A DNA stretch of 64,000 nucleotides from Aphrocallistes beatrix (Eukaryota > Porifera > Hexactinellida > Sceptrulophora > Aphrocallistidae), in assembly GCA_963281255.1 (NCBI GenBank), contig OY725488.1:4611925-4675924 (forward strand). Direction: 5' to 3'. The notes below the pieces were generated by a model. It did not search any database. It was given only the letters and a program-made list of their open reading frames with translations, and was not told the origin of the DNA. Shown one piece after another: positions 53,940 through 64,000 of the stretch; the first letter of the stretch is position 1; each line of letters starts with the position of its first letter. Both the position numbers and the translations under genes were made by a program.

Positions 53940-55330
53940 AACTGTTTCTATACATATAAGGATGCGCCACGTAGCAAAGGGCAATGGGGAGGCGGGATGG
54001 ACCTACAAGGAAGTATCCGGCAAGCCAATTCCCTAAGAAGGGTCGGTGCTTTATTTGCGACTCGAACAGGCACTTTATGGCCCAATGCCCGGAACGGCAC
54101 TTTGCGAAATGTGGCGAAAGAGGACACGAGGTCCGCTATTGCCTACATACACGAAGTCGAAGAGGGGTATTTCAGGCCACGACGCAGCATAGTGTTGTAC
54201 ATGAGACGGCGGTTGTGGTACCAGTTAAATGGAACGGCAAACCCATCAATGTAATGATGGACACGGGGGCGGATCCTTCGGTAGTGGACAGAGGCACCGT
54301 ACAAAAGATGAATATTCCTTACAGCACAAAGTACAGTCAAGTGTATGGGCTAGGGCGGGCAGCGCTTGCGGTCTGTGGTACGGCCTGCGTGGCGATGGAT
54401 GTGGGGGATGGTCGACCACTAGAACACGAAATCGAAATACTCGATACTAACAATAGGGTGATTATATTGGGGCGAAGGTTCCTCGCGCGCTTCAAGAATA
54501 CTACTTTCGATTGGGAAACATGAGAGTTAGGCTAGGTGGTTGTTGGAAAACCTCTTTAGCTGCGGCACGCGGGGATACGCGGCGACTAGAGCAGAAATTA
54601 TGCAGACTGAGATGGGAAAGGAGGGAGATAGCTTGGAGGCCAGGTTCAATATAAACCCGAAACTATCACCGCGAGAAGAGACAGCCATACGCAAGGTGCT
54701 GTCGAGATGGAAAGACGTTTTCGCGGAGAACCCGAAGAGCCCGCGCGAAATTGGAACCGCGGAACACGTTATCACTTCTGGATGAGCGGCCGATCAGAAG
54801 CCGGCCGTTGCGTGTTTCTCCGGAAATTGAGGCGGAGGTATCCAAGTAGATAGATGAAATGCTCGAGAATGGGATCATACGTCCCTCTTCTTCCTCTTGG
54901 GCGAGTCGAGTGATCTTAGTGAAGAAAAAGTACGGGACCCATCGATTTGCCGTAGATTACCGGGATCTCAACGATGTGACGAAGCGAGATGCCTATCTGA
55001 TGCCGGATACCCGAGATGTTTTCGATCGTATGGGAGGGGCAACTGTATTCTCTACACTGGATGGGGCATCCGCATACTGGAGCGTTCCTGTGAAGGAAAA
55101 GCATAGGGAGTTCACTGCGTTTGTTTCAACTCGCGGCCAGTTTGAATTCAACCGCATGCCTTTTGGATTGTCAAACTCAGGCTACCTATCAGCGAGCGGT
55201 AGACCAGGCTCTACGAGGGTATCTGAATGTACAGGCGTTTGTTGATGACACATGTGTCCACTCGCCCAGTTTCGATACGCACCTGGAGCATTTGGATGAG
55301 GCTCAGTTGGCTATTCTAAAAATTGAGGAT
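53940..55330 (+). pseudogene. Ty3/gypsy retrotransposon fragment (gag-pol)
   Basis: Frames in order give a zinc knuckle (CFICDSNRHFMAQC), an aspartic protease (VNVMMDTGADPSV-like, active site D-T-G-A), a linker and the reverse transcriptase. The RT has HRFAVDYRDLN, STLDGASAYW and FAFVDDT (Y/F-x-D-D near 55,230). The frame changes at about 54,525, 54,785 and 55,165. Coding stops shortly after the RT active site, with no RNase H or integrase, and no LTR was found. The segment is visibly GC-richer than its surroundings, so it is a comparatively recent, truncated insertion. Errors in every domain make it nonfunctional. Confidence 0.9.
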
Positions 55331-55399
55331 GAAGAAGTGAGGATTGGGCTTTTGAGTGTACTGATTGCTGTATTGACGGAAAAGATATGCTACGTTGTA

Positions 55400-56290
55400 T
55401 TTTAATGACTTCAAGTAACTATTTACTCAACAACAAGGCCAAGAATATTACTTCTACCACCTCTTGTCCCAAAGATACTCAAAGGAAGATACTTAAACTT
55501 ACCTCTAATTAATATATGTATATATATACACCTATATATTTATGTAGTATTCCTTGTCCGTCAACTAAATTATGCCAGCAGTCAGTAATATCATTATTGT
55601 GGGGTAGAGGATGTATAATTAGTAATTACACGATATTAAATATATCAAAATGATATTGTGTTAATTTAATTGTATTAAAAACTCGACTTTATCTTATCCC
55701 TGGTCTAAAGTTGTGAAACGGCCTGTATGTAGTAGGCTATGCTAATATCTAAAATACCAAGTCGTTTTGTATTATGCATGTTTATTGGGCGGATTATTGG
55801 GCAATTGTTCAAGTTAGATGTTGATATCAAATACCTATTATAGCTCCATTCATTTAAAACCCAAACGACAACGGTACCAACACTCAATTAATATCCAAGT
55901 GACATGTGATGATAAATCCCGTTTCATAGACGCTGTTGTGATGTGGCCCTGCAGTACTCATGATACCATCATGTGAAGAAATTCTGGCATCAATCAAAAG
56001 CTTTCATTTGGTGAAATTCATAAAATTGATGGATGGCCTTGATGTGACTGTAGATATCCATTAAGTCAAAATTCAATAAATTCAATAACCTTGTGAGGAA
56101 AGGTACAATCGAACTTTCTTAATGACAAGAAATACTATCGAGTGCACGTTTGAGTTTTGGAAAGTAGATTGAAATCGATGGATAAGAGTAGTGGTAGTTT
56201 ATGCTATACGAGTATTCCAATAAAAAATGTACAAAATAATATTTTCCCAAGGTGGTTGAAAATTCCTGTTTTGAAAACGGAATTATTGAC
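55400..56290. other. No gene recognised
   Basis: Apart from the inverted match to 53,705-53,740 near 55,690-55,740, this AT-rich stretch shows no coding or terminal repeat. Confidence 0.45.
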
Positions 56291-56299
56291 AAAAATAAA

Positions 56300-56488
56300 A
56301 TACCTGAGTTATAGTTGAAAAACTGAAATCTCTAATTATAAAAAAGGTGACAATCACGTCATAATTCTATGATGGGTCTATATTTTCGTCTGAGGTCAGA
56401 GCTTAGTGGATCCACATCCAAAATACTCCAATATGCTAAAATCAGCTTTCTGTACCTTGCAGTTTTTCAATCAATTCGTTACAGATAT
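56300..56488 (+). repeat. R1 dispersed repeat, distal part
   Basis: CTGAGTTATAGTTGAAAAAC through CAATTCGTTACAGATATACA. The TGACGTCA site has changed to TCACGTCA. It ends where a Tc1-type MITE begins. Confidence 0.82.
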
Positions 56489-56885
56489 ACACTACCCGGA
56501 CAAAAGTATTTAACCACCACGAAAACTTCCATACAAATAGTATTAAATTGGAACTATTCAAAAAAAGAACATGTCCTCAAACAGTAGAAAAACTCAATTC
56601 GTAATCTACACATTCTAATTACTCGTAATTCAGTGTCTCAACTCAAATACTTATTCTTATGTAGAAAATTATCAACCTCAGCCACTTTGTTTCACTAATC
56701 GCCATCATGTATAATGGCTGTGACTGGGACAAGTAGCATCAAGTAGCAAATGTAGATATTTATTAACTTCGGAGTTAGTAATTGAGTTGAGGCTATCAAT
56801 TATGAGTAATTAGAAAGTGTAGTTCACGAATTTGAAATAAAAAATAGAGTATCCCTCACGGTTTGAGTACATATTCTTTGATAAA
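56489..56885. mobile_element. Tc1-type MITE
   Basis: It starts CACTACCCGGACAAAAGTAT after TA. The body resembles the fragment at 4957 (CGCCATCATGTATAATGGCT). The right end is blurred where a second R1 fragment resumes. Confidence 0.75.
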
Positions 56886-57200
56886 TAGAAGGTACGTTAT
56901 AAGGTACATAACATCGCTAAATACGTCTCTCTTACTGTTCTATTCGATATCGCTCGAAAAATCACAAAAATTTTTCAATTTATCCATTTTTGATGCGTAA
57001 TGATGACGTCAAAACACAGTGATGTACAATCATTTTTTGATGAGAGTTCATATTTGAGATATATTAATATACTTATTCTATTAAAATTTCAGCCTTCTAT
57101 AATCTAAAATTGCTCAGTTATAGTCGAAAAACTTGCTGAGTAAAAATTGAAAATCAGCTTTCCCTGCATGTCAGTTTCTTCAATTGATTCGTTGAAACTT
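56886..57200 (+). repeat. R1 dispersed repeat, middle part
   Basis: ACATCGCTAAATACGTCTCT, then ATGATGACGTCAAAACACAG and TTCAGCCTTCTATAATCTAA. Together with 56300-56488 this is a rearranged R1. Confidence 0.78.
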
Positions 57201-57389
57201 TTCTGGTTATTTTAAATTTTGCATCGATATCTTTAGTTAGCTTCTCCTTTTCACTTTCCTTGTTAAATATTAATATTTACATTGCTTCATACTGTAGGCC
57301 ATCATCAGATATTTCCATTCCTTCAAAATTCTTATTTAATTCTTAAAGCGAGCTCTCAACAGCTAATTTAAGGTATATTAATATGTAAA

Positions 57390-57560
57390 TCCCGATATTC
57401 ACACTTTATAGGTGGATAGATATTGAAAATTTTGGGATTATTCTGTGAAATATTGTTACATTCCTACGTTGCGATCAATTAAGGCCATGTCTTGAAAATT
57501 GTAACAACTAGGCTTTCAAATTTGAACTCATTATATGGGTAATCGGCTGCATCTAAAAAT
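57390..57560. repeat. R3 repeat fragment
   Basis: It matches the R3/foldback C core: ATTGTTACATTCCTACGTTG and AAGGCCATGTCTTGAAAATT. It is short and diverged. Confidence 0.6.
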
Positions 57561-57815
57561 AGAAACAACTCCAAATTCTACCGCAAAATAACTTGTTGTT
57601 CTATAAGGGCATATAAAATTTTCCAATGGATTAATGTACTATGATGTAATGTTTATTCAGGGGGTAATACACTCCTAAGCTCTATTATAAAGTTCCCTCT
57701 GCCCCAGCCTGAAAGTTAATCGGCTTATGTCATATACTGCACTTTCACAATTATATCCTTAATAATATGTTGTAATACTACTTGAAATGTTAGAATATCT
57801 TTTAGCTAACCATAT

Positions 57816-58448
57816 GGGATACCGGCATTTCGTGACGCGACATTTCGGTACCAAATCTTATTAAGTTGACAAGACATTAATACATTTATATCGTAGTTTA
57901 ATAGAAAATGACTATGGTCATAGGCGCCGAACCCGGGGGAGCTGGGGGGGCTCGAGCCCCCCCTGGATTCGAAGATGGCCCATAGACGCAATACAAAATT
58001 TTGGGCTAAGCCCCCCTGGAACCCCGAAATTGTCCTTAGATTTTGAAAAGTTCGGCGCCCCTGACTATGGTAATAGTATTATTAGAAGAGAAATGTTAGA
58101 ACAACAAGTTAATTAATTAATCCAAATCCAGCCCAATGTGATGCGCTATACCACGTAAAAAATCCATCATTGAACGATTGAAGTACTATTCACTCACTAA
58201 GTTCTTGATTGATTATTCATGGTATTGTCAATTTTTATGCTTTGTTAGTCTCTCTATCACTAGATATTTTATTTGTTTTCATTCTACAATCCTCTGTTCT
58301 AATTTATTTTACTACATCATAAATTTAGTTTACCTCATCTCTTGTCATCCTATCAACTTAATAAGATTTGGTATCGAAATGTTTCACGAATTGTCGCGTC
58401 TCGAAATGTCGGCATCTCGAATTGTCGGTATCGAAATGTCGATATCCC
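57816..58448. mobile_element. MITE D with ATTTCG-repeat termini
   Basis: The ends are inverted: GGGATACCGGCATTTCGTGA on the left and, reversed, GGGATATCGACATTTCGATA on the right. Paired inner segments are CAAATCTTATTAAGTTGACA and its complement near 58,345-58,370. The right end has four tandem variants of GAATTGTCG/GAAATGTCG. A hAT-type MITE is nested at 57919-58063. No coding. Confidence 0.8.
57911..58071. mobile_element. hAT-type MITE, 145 bp, perfect 8-bp TSD
   Basis: The element occupies 57919-58063, flanked by ACTATGGT twice (57911-57918 and 58064-58071). The ends CATAGGCGCCGAAC and, reversed, CAGGGGCGCCGAAC are related to the MITE at 15495. The interior is GC-rich with GGGGGGCTCGAGCCCCCC, a palindrome. 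Confidence 0.95.
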
Positions 58449-58449
58449 A

Positions 58450-59380
58450 ACAATAATATTATTGTATATGATAGCGGAATTATCCTAAATCGTTAACGGA
58501 AAATTCGTCGCAGAAACCTAATCGTATATGCTACAATGTATAATAATCGAGGGAGTAAGTCCTTTTAGGTGTGGAAATATGATGGGCGGGCCAAAGGCCG
58601 ATTGCATTTGAAAAAAGGAATGGAAGTCGAAACCAGGTGCCAAGGAAGCTTTTGAGGTGTAGAATTAAAGTAGTCACGTGATATCATTGCATTTTAGGCG
58701 CATGATAATGTAATAATGGATTTTCACTACAGCCGTAGCTTGTACATGCTTGTACTGTCTAGATGTTTTGATGCGGATATAAATCAAGACTTCTAGACGT
58801 TACTCGAAATCATCCGAAAATGGAAATACAGTGGATGTCGATTATATTCTTTTTTAGGAATTAGATACGGTAGATTCGAATTTTCCGGCCACGAATTTCC
58901 CACCATCCAGCTTAAACTCAGCGAATCATGTCTTTCCTGGAGGGAAACGTATTTTTTTATTTCAAGTACAAATTCAGCCAAAACTCAGCCCTGTCCAGCG
59001 TATCCCTCTCCTCAGTAGCGACTCCCACCCCGAATAAAGTATTAAAGTTGCCTCCCCTAAATTAGAATCCCTGGAGCCTCCACTTCCTCTCCTACTTGTA
59101 GATTATATGTGATGGAAATAAAATGTGTATGTCTTCTAGTCAGGTTAGGTGTATAACGAGAACGAGCAAACTTTTAGATTTTGGTCTAGTTATAATCAAA
59201 CTGCCTTCAGCTACCAGGAGCTTCGCCTCTGGTCCCACTAGGGGGCTCAAAGCGCCCTCAAACCCCCAGCTGGGTTTTATCATGAGTTGACCATAGTTCT
59301 ACCCCACTGGTGTGACACAGTATTATTTTGTAAAGTCCTAGACCACGTGCCCCGTACTCTCGCTACGTCGCTTGGCAAAT
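58450..59380. other. No gene recognised
   Basis: Contains a short GC-richer patch near 59,210-59,340 (TTCGCCTCTGGTCCCACTAG) that may be an old repeat. No coding frame is convincing. Confidence 0.4.
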
Positions 59381-59381
59381 A

Positions 59382-59634
59382 TACCATATATACTCGAATA
59401 GTAGTCGGGTTGATTATTTTTTTACACGTATAAATCCACTGTAGAAAAATTTTTATTTCAGATATAAGCGATTTTCAATGAGTTACCGAACGAGAGAATC
59501 AAGAAATGGGAGAAAGAAGAATTAACCTTTATTATTTTTTAACAAATATCAGAATATGAATAGAACCCTCTTTGGGGCTATCATTCAGGCAGGCAAGTGT
59601 TCGTTGGCCGAGAACTATTTAAACATATACGGTA
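59382..59634. mobile_element. TA-target MITE, 249 bp
   Basis: The element occupies 59384-59632 between TA dinucleotides. The inverted ends are CCATATATACTCGAATAGTA and, reversed, CCGTATATGTTTAAATAGTT. The similarity is moderate. Confidence 0.65.
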
Positions 59635-59668
59635 GACATTTAGAAACATGACAGCGTTTGATATATAC

Positions 59669-59995
59669 ACTGCCTGGACAAAATTATTTGTACATTTCAT
59701 TATTTCACGTGCATTTAATACTAAATGTGTCTATTCATTGAGATCAAAATTCCTAGCAGAAGTGATAGAACTAATCGGGATTCAAATTCAAAATCTGCGA
59801 ATTAGTTATTGAAGAATATTTCTAATCAATTATTAAATTCCAAAGTTTTCAAATTATCAATCACTGCCGCCTTGCGTTACATATGTCCCTATTTACCGCT
59901 ATACATACATGATGATGATAAATTACTTCTTGTACCACAAGTTGATGATTTACTTATTGGGTATAGCCTTTTAAATACAATGCCATTTCACTGAT
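59669..59995. repeat. Tc1-type MITE fragment
   Basis: TACACTGCCTGGACAAAATT begins a Tc1-like terminus. The body matches the MITE at 50330-50690 (TTTCAAATTATCAATCA). The other end is missing. Confidence 0.7.
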
Positions 59996-60173
59996 TTTAA
60001 TTAGAGATAAAATCGATAGAGATAATCAGTATTAAAGTAAATTTTAAAATATATAAAGATATATCATAGTCCCAAAATCCGTTGTCAAGCTTAAGATTAG
60101 TCAGCATACTATCGCGCAATAGCTAAATTTAAGACAAATTCTACTGAATTTCTGACCAGTTTTAAGCATGCTT

Positions 60174-60728
60174 ATCCTTACTATTAAAACTCGATTAATG
60201 TGTGTGTATATATATATACTATATATATATCTGTAACGAATTGATTGAAGAAACTGCCAGACCCAGAAAGCTGATTTTTGAAATGTGATAGTTTTTTGGC
60301 TATGGCTCCAGTAAGTTCTGAGCTCAGAGCAAAATGTCGACTCATCATGGAATTATGACGTCATTGTCACATTTTTAAAAGTTAAGCAACACAGTTATTC
60401 GGGCATAACTCAGCCATTATAGGAGATAGAAGGCTGAGAATTTAATATAATCTGTATCCTAACATGTCAAACATATGATGCAACTATCATCAAAAAATGA
60501 TGACTCATCACTTTGCTATGACGTCATCATTACTCATCAAAATTTTAAAAATTGAAAAATTTGGTGTTTTTTCGAGTGATATCGATTTTCAAACTAAGAT
60601 GGACATATTTAGAGATGATATATCCCGTTTAATTAACTAATGTCACCTCCATGCGACCGAAGGGATCCTCCGGCGGACACAAAGTGTCCGCCAGCCGCGC
60701 GCAGCGCAAGCAAGCGAAGCGCTTGTAT
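60174..60728 (-). repeat. R1 dispersed repeat, full length
   Basis: TCCTTACTATTAAAACTCGA, preceded by A, then a TA junction and the whole body. It ends GGCGGACACAAAGTGTCCGC and GCAAGCAAGCGAAGCGCTTG. Both TGACGTCA sites are intact (near 60,356 and 60,520). Confidence 0.93.
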
Positions 60729-60754
60729 AGTACGTATATACTATGCGTATATAT

Positions 60755-61258
60755 ATATATATCTGTAACGAATTGATTGAATAAACTGCCGGGAGTAGAA
60801 AGCTGATTTTTGGCATGTGGGGGTCTTTTGGCTATGGCTCCACTAAGTTCTGAGCTCAGAAGAAAATGTAGACTCATCATGGAATTGTGACGTCATTGTC
60901 ACAATTTTAAAAGTTAAGCAATACAGTTATTCGAGCATAACTCAGCCATTATAGGAGATAGAAGGCTGAAATTTTAGTAGAATCTGTATACTAACATATC
61001 TCATATATGATACAACTATCATCAAAAAATGATGACTCATCACTTTGTTATGACGTCATCATTACTCATCAAAATCTTAAAAATTGATAAATTTGGTGAT
61101 TTTTCGTGCGCTATCGATTATAAGAGTAGAACAGACGTATTTAGAGATGTTATTTCCCTTATAATTAATCATTGGTGCCCACAGGCGCCCAAAGTGCGCC
61201 TCCGGCGGACACAACATGTCAGCTAGCCGCGCAGCGCAAGCAAGCCTACGCGCTTGTA
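60755..61258 (-). repeat. R1 dispersed repeat, tandem second copy
   Basis: Joined head to tail with the previous copy by a 27-bp TA-rich linker and lacking its own TCCTTACTA segment. Both TGACGTCA sites are intact (near 60,887 and 61,050). The hairpin has decayed to CGGCGGACACAACATGTCAG. Confidence 0.92.
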
Positions 61259-61270
61259 TATATATATATA

Positions 61271-61325
61271 CAGTGGAACCTGTATATAACGGCCACCCAA
61301 GGGACTGGACAAAATTGGCCGCTAT
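61271..61325. repeat. Solo pogo/Tigger-type terminus
   Basis: CAGTGGAACCTGTATATAAC and CGGCCACC, followed by GGCCGCTATACACAGGTG. It resembles a pogo-type end. No partner end was seen. Confidence 0.55.
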
Positions 61326-61374
61326 ACACAGGTGACAGTAGTACCATAAATATCAAGTTTTTAGAAATCCATTA

Positions 61375-61640
61375 GTTGAAGTAATTACATCGACTCATAA
61401 TGGAATTATGGCGTTATTGTCAACTTTTTTATAATTAGAAATTTCAGTTTTTCGACCATAACTCAGTCATTTTAAGATGATAGAAGCCTGAAATTTTAAT
61501 AGAATATGTATATTAATATATCTCACATATTATACAACTATCATCAAAAAATGATGACTCATCACTGTTATGACGTCATCATTACGCATCAAAATTTTTA
61601 AAATTGACAAATTTGGTGATTTTTGGCGCGTTAGTATTAT
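61375..61640 (-). repeat. R1 dispersed repeat, third partial copy
   Basis: TTGAAGTAATTACATCGACT through AAATTTGGTGATTTTT. One TGACGTCA is intact near 61,577; the other has become TGGCGTTA. Confidence 0.85.
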
Positions 61641-61698
61641 TAACAAATGATTTTCGCACAGAACCAAGGTCAGGACCAGTAATTACATTTCAATACAA

Positions 61699-62164
61699 TA
61701 CACTGCCCTACCAAAAGTTTTCGTACACCTCAATATTTCCCATTAATATATACTATAATGGCTATATTAAAGAATGATCATGCAGTTAAAATATAAGAGA
61801 TATAGTATATTTGATTTCAGATTCGTATTTTATGCATTTGAATTACCTATTTTCCAAGTTTCAAATCAATTGCTAATTGCCAAGGTTACAATTCCCGACC
61901 TGTGCCACCATGTACCACTTTTCTAGAGTCTCAACCACTGTTGCAGATGGTAGCACAGGATGGATGATAAATTTCGGCATAGTTAAAACATAATTGATTT
62001 GAAAACTCTAAAATAGGTAATTCAAATGCGTAGAAAACGAATCTGAAATCAAATATACTGTATCTCGTCTAGTTTAACTGCATGACAGTTCAGTAATAGA
62101 CGCATTTAGTACTATTTTAATGGGAAATATTGAGGTGTACGAATACTTTTGGTAGGGTAGTGTA
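61699..62164. mobile_element. Tc1-type MITE, 462 bp, TA target
   Basis: The element occupies 61701-62162 between TA dinucleotides. The ends are CACTGCCCTACCAAAAGTTT and, reversed, CACTACCCTACCAAAAGTAT, with arms of about 200 bp pairing across a centre near 61,930. It is the best preserved member of the Tc1-type MITE group here. Confidence 0.92.
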
Positions 62165-62343
62165 TTAGTGCATTCCAGCTTTGCTATGGATATTAAAAGT
62201 ATGGCAGTTAGACATTCAAATTTAATCTAATATTAAAGGAAACCCCTACAACCCATTAACTAAAAACACAATTCATACTTCTTAAATTCAATTATTTTCG
62301 AGTTATTGGACAATCGTCACATTTGCTTAATTGTATAATATAG

Positions 62344-62509
62344 TACACCCTCGCTAATCCGAACAGCTCTGTTCCAATGTTCGAAAAAATCGTTCGGATT
62401 AGTGAATTTGTTCCGATTAGTGAAATAACATTAATTCAATAGGGCATTAATTGTAATAAATTTGTATTGTTAGAATATTAAGGATATTATTTCGCTATGA
62501 TTGCTTATT
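62344..62509. repeat. Truncated pogo-type MITE
   Basis: It starts TACACCCTCGCTAATCCGAA and matches the reverse complement of the right half of 16124-16455. It breaks at TTGCTTATTA, where R2 begins. Confidence 0.85.
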
Positions 62510-64000
62510 AAAGGATACCGCCCTCGAAAAATCTTGCCTGGCGTAAAAAAAAGCTGCAAAATGTTTTATTGCTAATTTCATTGTATTACTGATCGGTCTA
62601 CCATCTGATAGCACTATTTGGACTGCATTTTTTTTTATTTTTTGCGAAATAACCCCCTAAAGTTTAGCGTTAATAAAAATTTAAAAATTATTAGAGGATT
62701 TTAACTCATTTACCAATTAGTTTTTAACTTATTTGATATTTTTTTAATGATATGAACCTTAACATTGTTTTAGCACCTTTGGAGATTATAAAACACAAAT
62801 ATTTAAAAGAATGGGCAAATAAAATCCAAACAAAATAGCTCTATAAGGGAGTTCAATTATATAATCCTCGGGAAATCGCAAGTTTGATCTCAGATATTTA
62901 GCGATCACTGGGTCAGAAATAAAATTCTGATCGTTTCAAAAAAAAATTTGTTCGGATCCGACCATTTGTTCTTGAGATATCGCATATTATAGGTAAAGTT
63001 CAGCCATAATATCCCTCTAAGGTCCCGAAAGAGGCTGATGCCATATCTTAAAAACTATTGTAGATATATAATATATTATATCCTTAAATAAAAGGATATA
63101 TGCGAAAATATATAGGTTCCTCGACCATTCCTTTGTCAAAAAATAAATAATTCTCGACTTATCATTGATTTAATTGTAATACAAATTCTATGGAGAAATT
63201 TGAATCTATTAGAAAATGGCGAATCTAATCATTAAATATGTGTCCAAATTTAGCTATTATGCTAAATAGTGAATACAATTGCCGTTAATATTATGTACAG
63301 AAAAATTGGAGAACTTTTGATAATTATTTTTAAAGTTCTGGCCTTGGACCTCGCAGATTCGGTCAAAAACCCCCATTTATGGGCCAAAAAGAGATATCTC
63401 TCTATCTTTGTAAATACAAGTCCAAATTCTTAGTTCTCACTTCCTAATATACTTTTTATGAGTGTACATATATGATTCTTTGATAATAATTGCACTACAC
63501 CCCATGGAATGTTAAGTTTTAGATTTTTGTCATATGATGACGTAGCATTTTTCGAAAATCCTAACTTCGAAACTAAAAGTCGTAGACTTTCGCTCTAACT
63601 TCCTAATATACTTTTTGGAAGCTTTTTATTCATTCTAAACTGATAGATTATACTTCGCAGTGCCAGGAATATGAAATATTATCTACAATTATCTCAAAAT
63701 ATTCGGAGTTAGGGGCCTCAAGGAAATTTTTGTATTTTGAGGGTTCTTTTGCTATTTTTGGTAAATATTTGGCTTTAAAATACCTAATCAGCAGTATGGA
63801 TGCGAATAAATGTCTGTGGATGCTTATGTGCATTATTAATAACTCATTTTACATTCTTCTTAACACCTAAACTTAAAATCTCTATATCTCGGGACTTTAA
63901 AATTTCAAAATTGACGTCTTTACAGAATTATTTCTCAAATTTGGTTTGAGATAGAAGTTTGAAAATTCAAGAGTTGTTTCATATCATTAGGCGATGAACG
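62510..64000 (-). repeat. R2 dispersed repeat, runs off the window
   Basis: It begins at the R2 terminus AGGATACCGCCCTCGAAAAA and is colinear with the reverse of 15080-16930. It lacks the two MITEs found there, providing the empty sites near 63,210 and 63,530. It continues beyond the window edge. Confidence 0.92.

Noticed and set aside
1..64000. CRISPR arrays, bacterial operons, rRNA or tRNA genes
   Set aside because: Repeats found are minisatellites or transposon parts; no cloverleaf or rRNA core motif was seen, and the gene structure is eukaryotic.

Overview
This is an AT-rich animal nuclear window, not a bacterial or viral one. The evidence is a spliced protein-kinase gene with very long introns, GT-AG junctions, and a dense load of eukaryotic class II transposons with many miniature derivatives. 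Two runs of exactly 200 N (7109-7308 and 23259-23458) are assembly gap placeholders. The transposon mix (Tc1, hAT, pogo, Helitron, Mutator/NOF-like) and the kinase exons fit an invertebrate, and an arthropod such as a parasitic copepod would be unsurprising. The species is a guess and is not shown by the sequence.

The only host gene recognised is a WNK-type (lysine-deficient) kinase on the + strand. Its exons lie at about 3998-4215 (catalytic loop and DLG), 19628-19777 (C-lobe end), 33365-33496 and 36699-36935 (the OSR1/WNK-type regulatory domain and a linker). The exon that should carry the activation segment and middle C-lobe was not found in the 15.4-kb intron and may lie in the first gap. 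Upstream kinase exons would be to the left of the window. Everything else between these exons is intron filled with repeats.

Layout: 1-3.2 kb holds an R1 repeat, a pogo/Tigger element with a transposase tail, and a decayed Transib/RAG1-like fossil. 4.4-4.9 kb is a hAT deletion derivative with a perfect 8-bp target duplication. 5-9.3 kb holds R1, Tc1-type and R2 repeats and two minisatellites. 9.4-13.9 kb is a decayed minus-strand Helitron (Rep, helicase, OTU). 13.9-16.9 kb is a foldback element plus an R2 repeat carrying two nested MITEs. 20.6-27.3 kb is a cluster of foldback elements seated in TA repeats. 28.2-32.4 kb is a hAT pseudogene with a two-level nested insertion. 34.8-35.7 kb is another hAT fossil. 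37.8-40.9 kb is a third hAT carrying a Tc1 transposase. 41.4-42.1 kb is an unclassified open frame. 43.2-53.4 kb is a fourth hAT split by a complete 8.1-kb Mutator-like element. 53.9-55.3 kb is a Ty3/gypsy fragment. 56-64 kb is MITEs and R1/R2 repeats.

The standout is the Mutator-like element at 45138-53270. It has a perfect 9-bp target duplication (GGAGTGGAG), terminal inverted repeats of about 0.83-0.91 kb, and an apparently intact two-exon gene for a 1,274-residue protein. That protein combines a DDE transposase (candidate D626, D701, CxxH 746-749, E922) with a C-terminal OTU-type cysteine protease (D1132, C1135, H1264). It resembles the foldback/NOF branch of MULEs and looks young enough to have been active recently. 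A 96-bp palindrome sits in frame inside its coding sequence.
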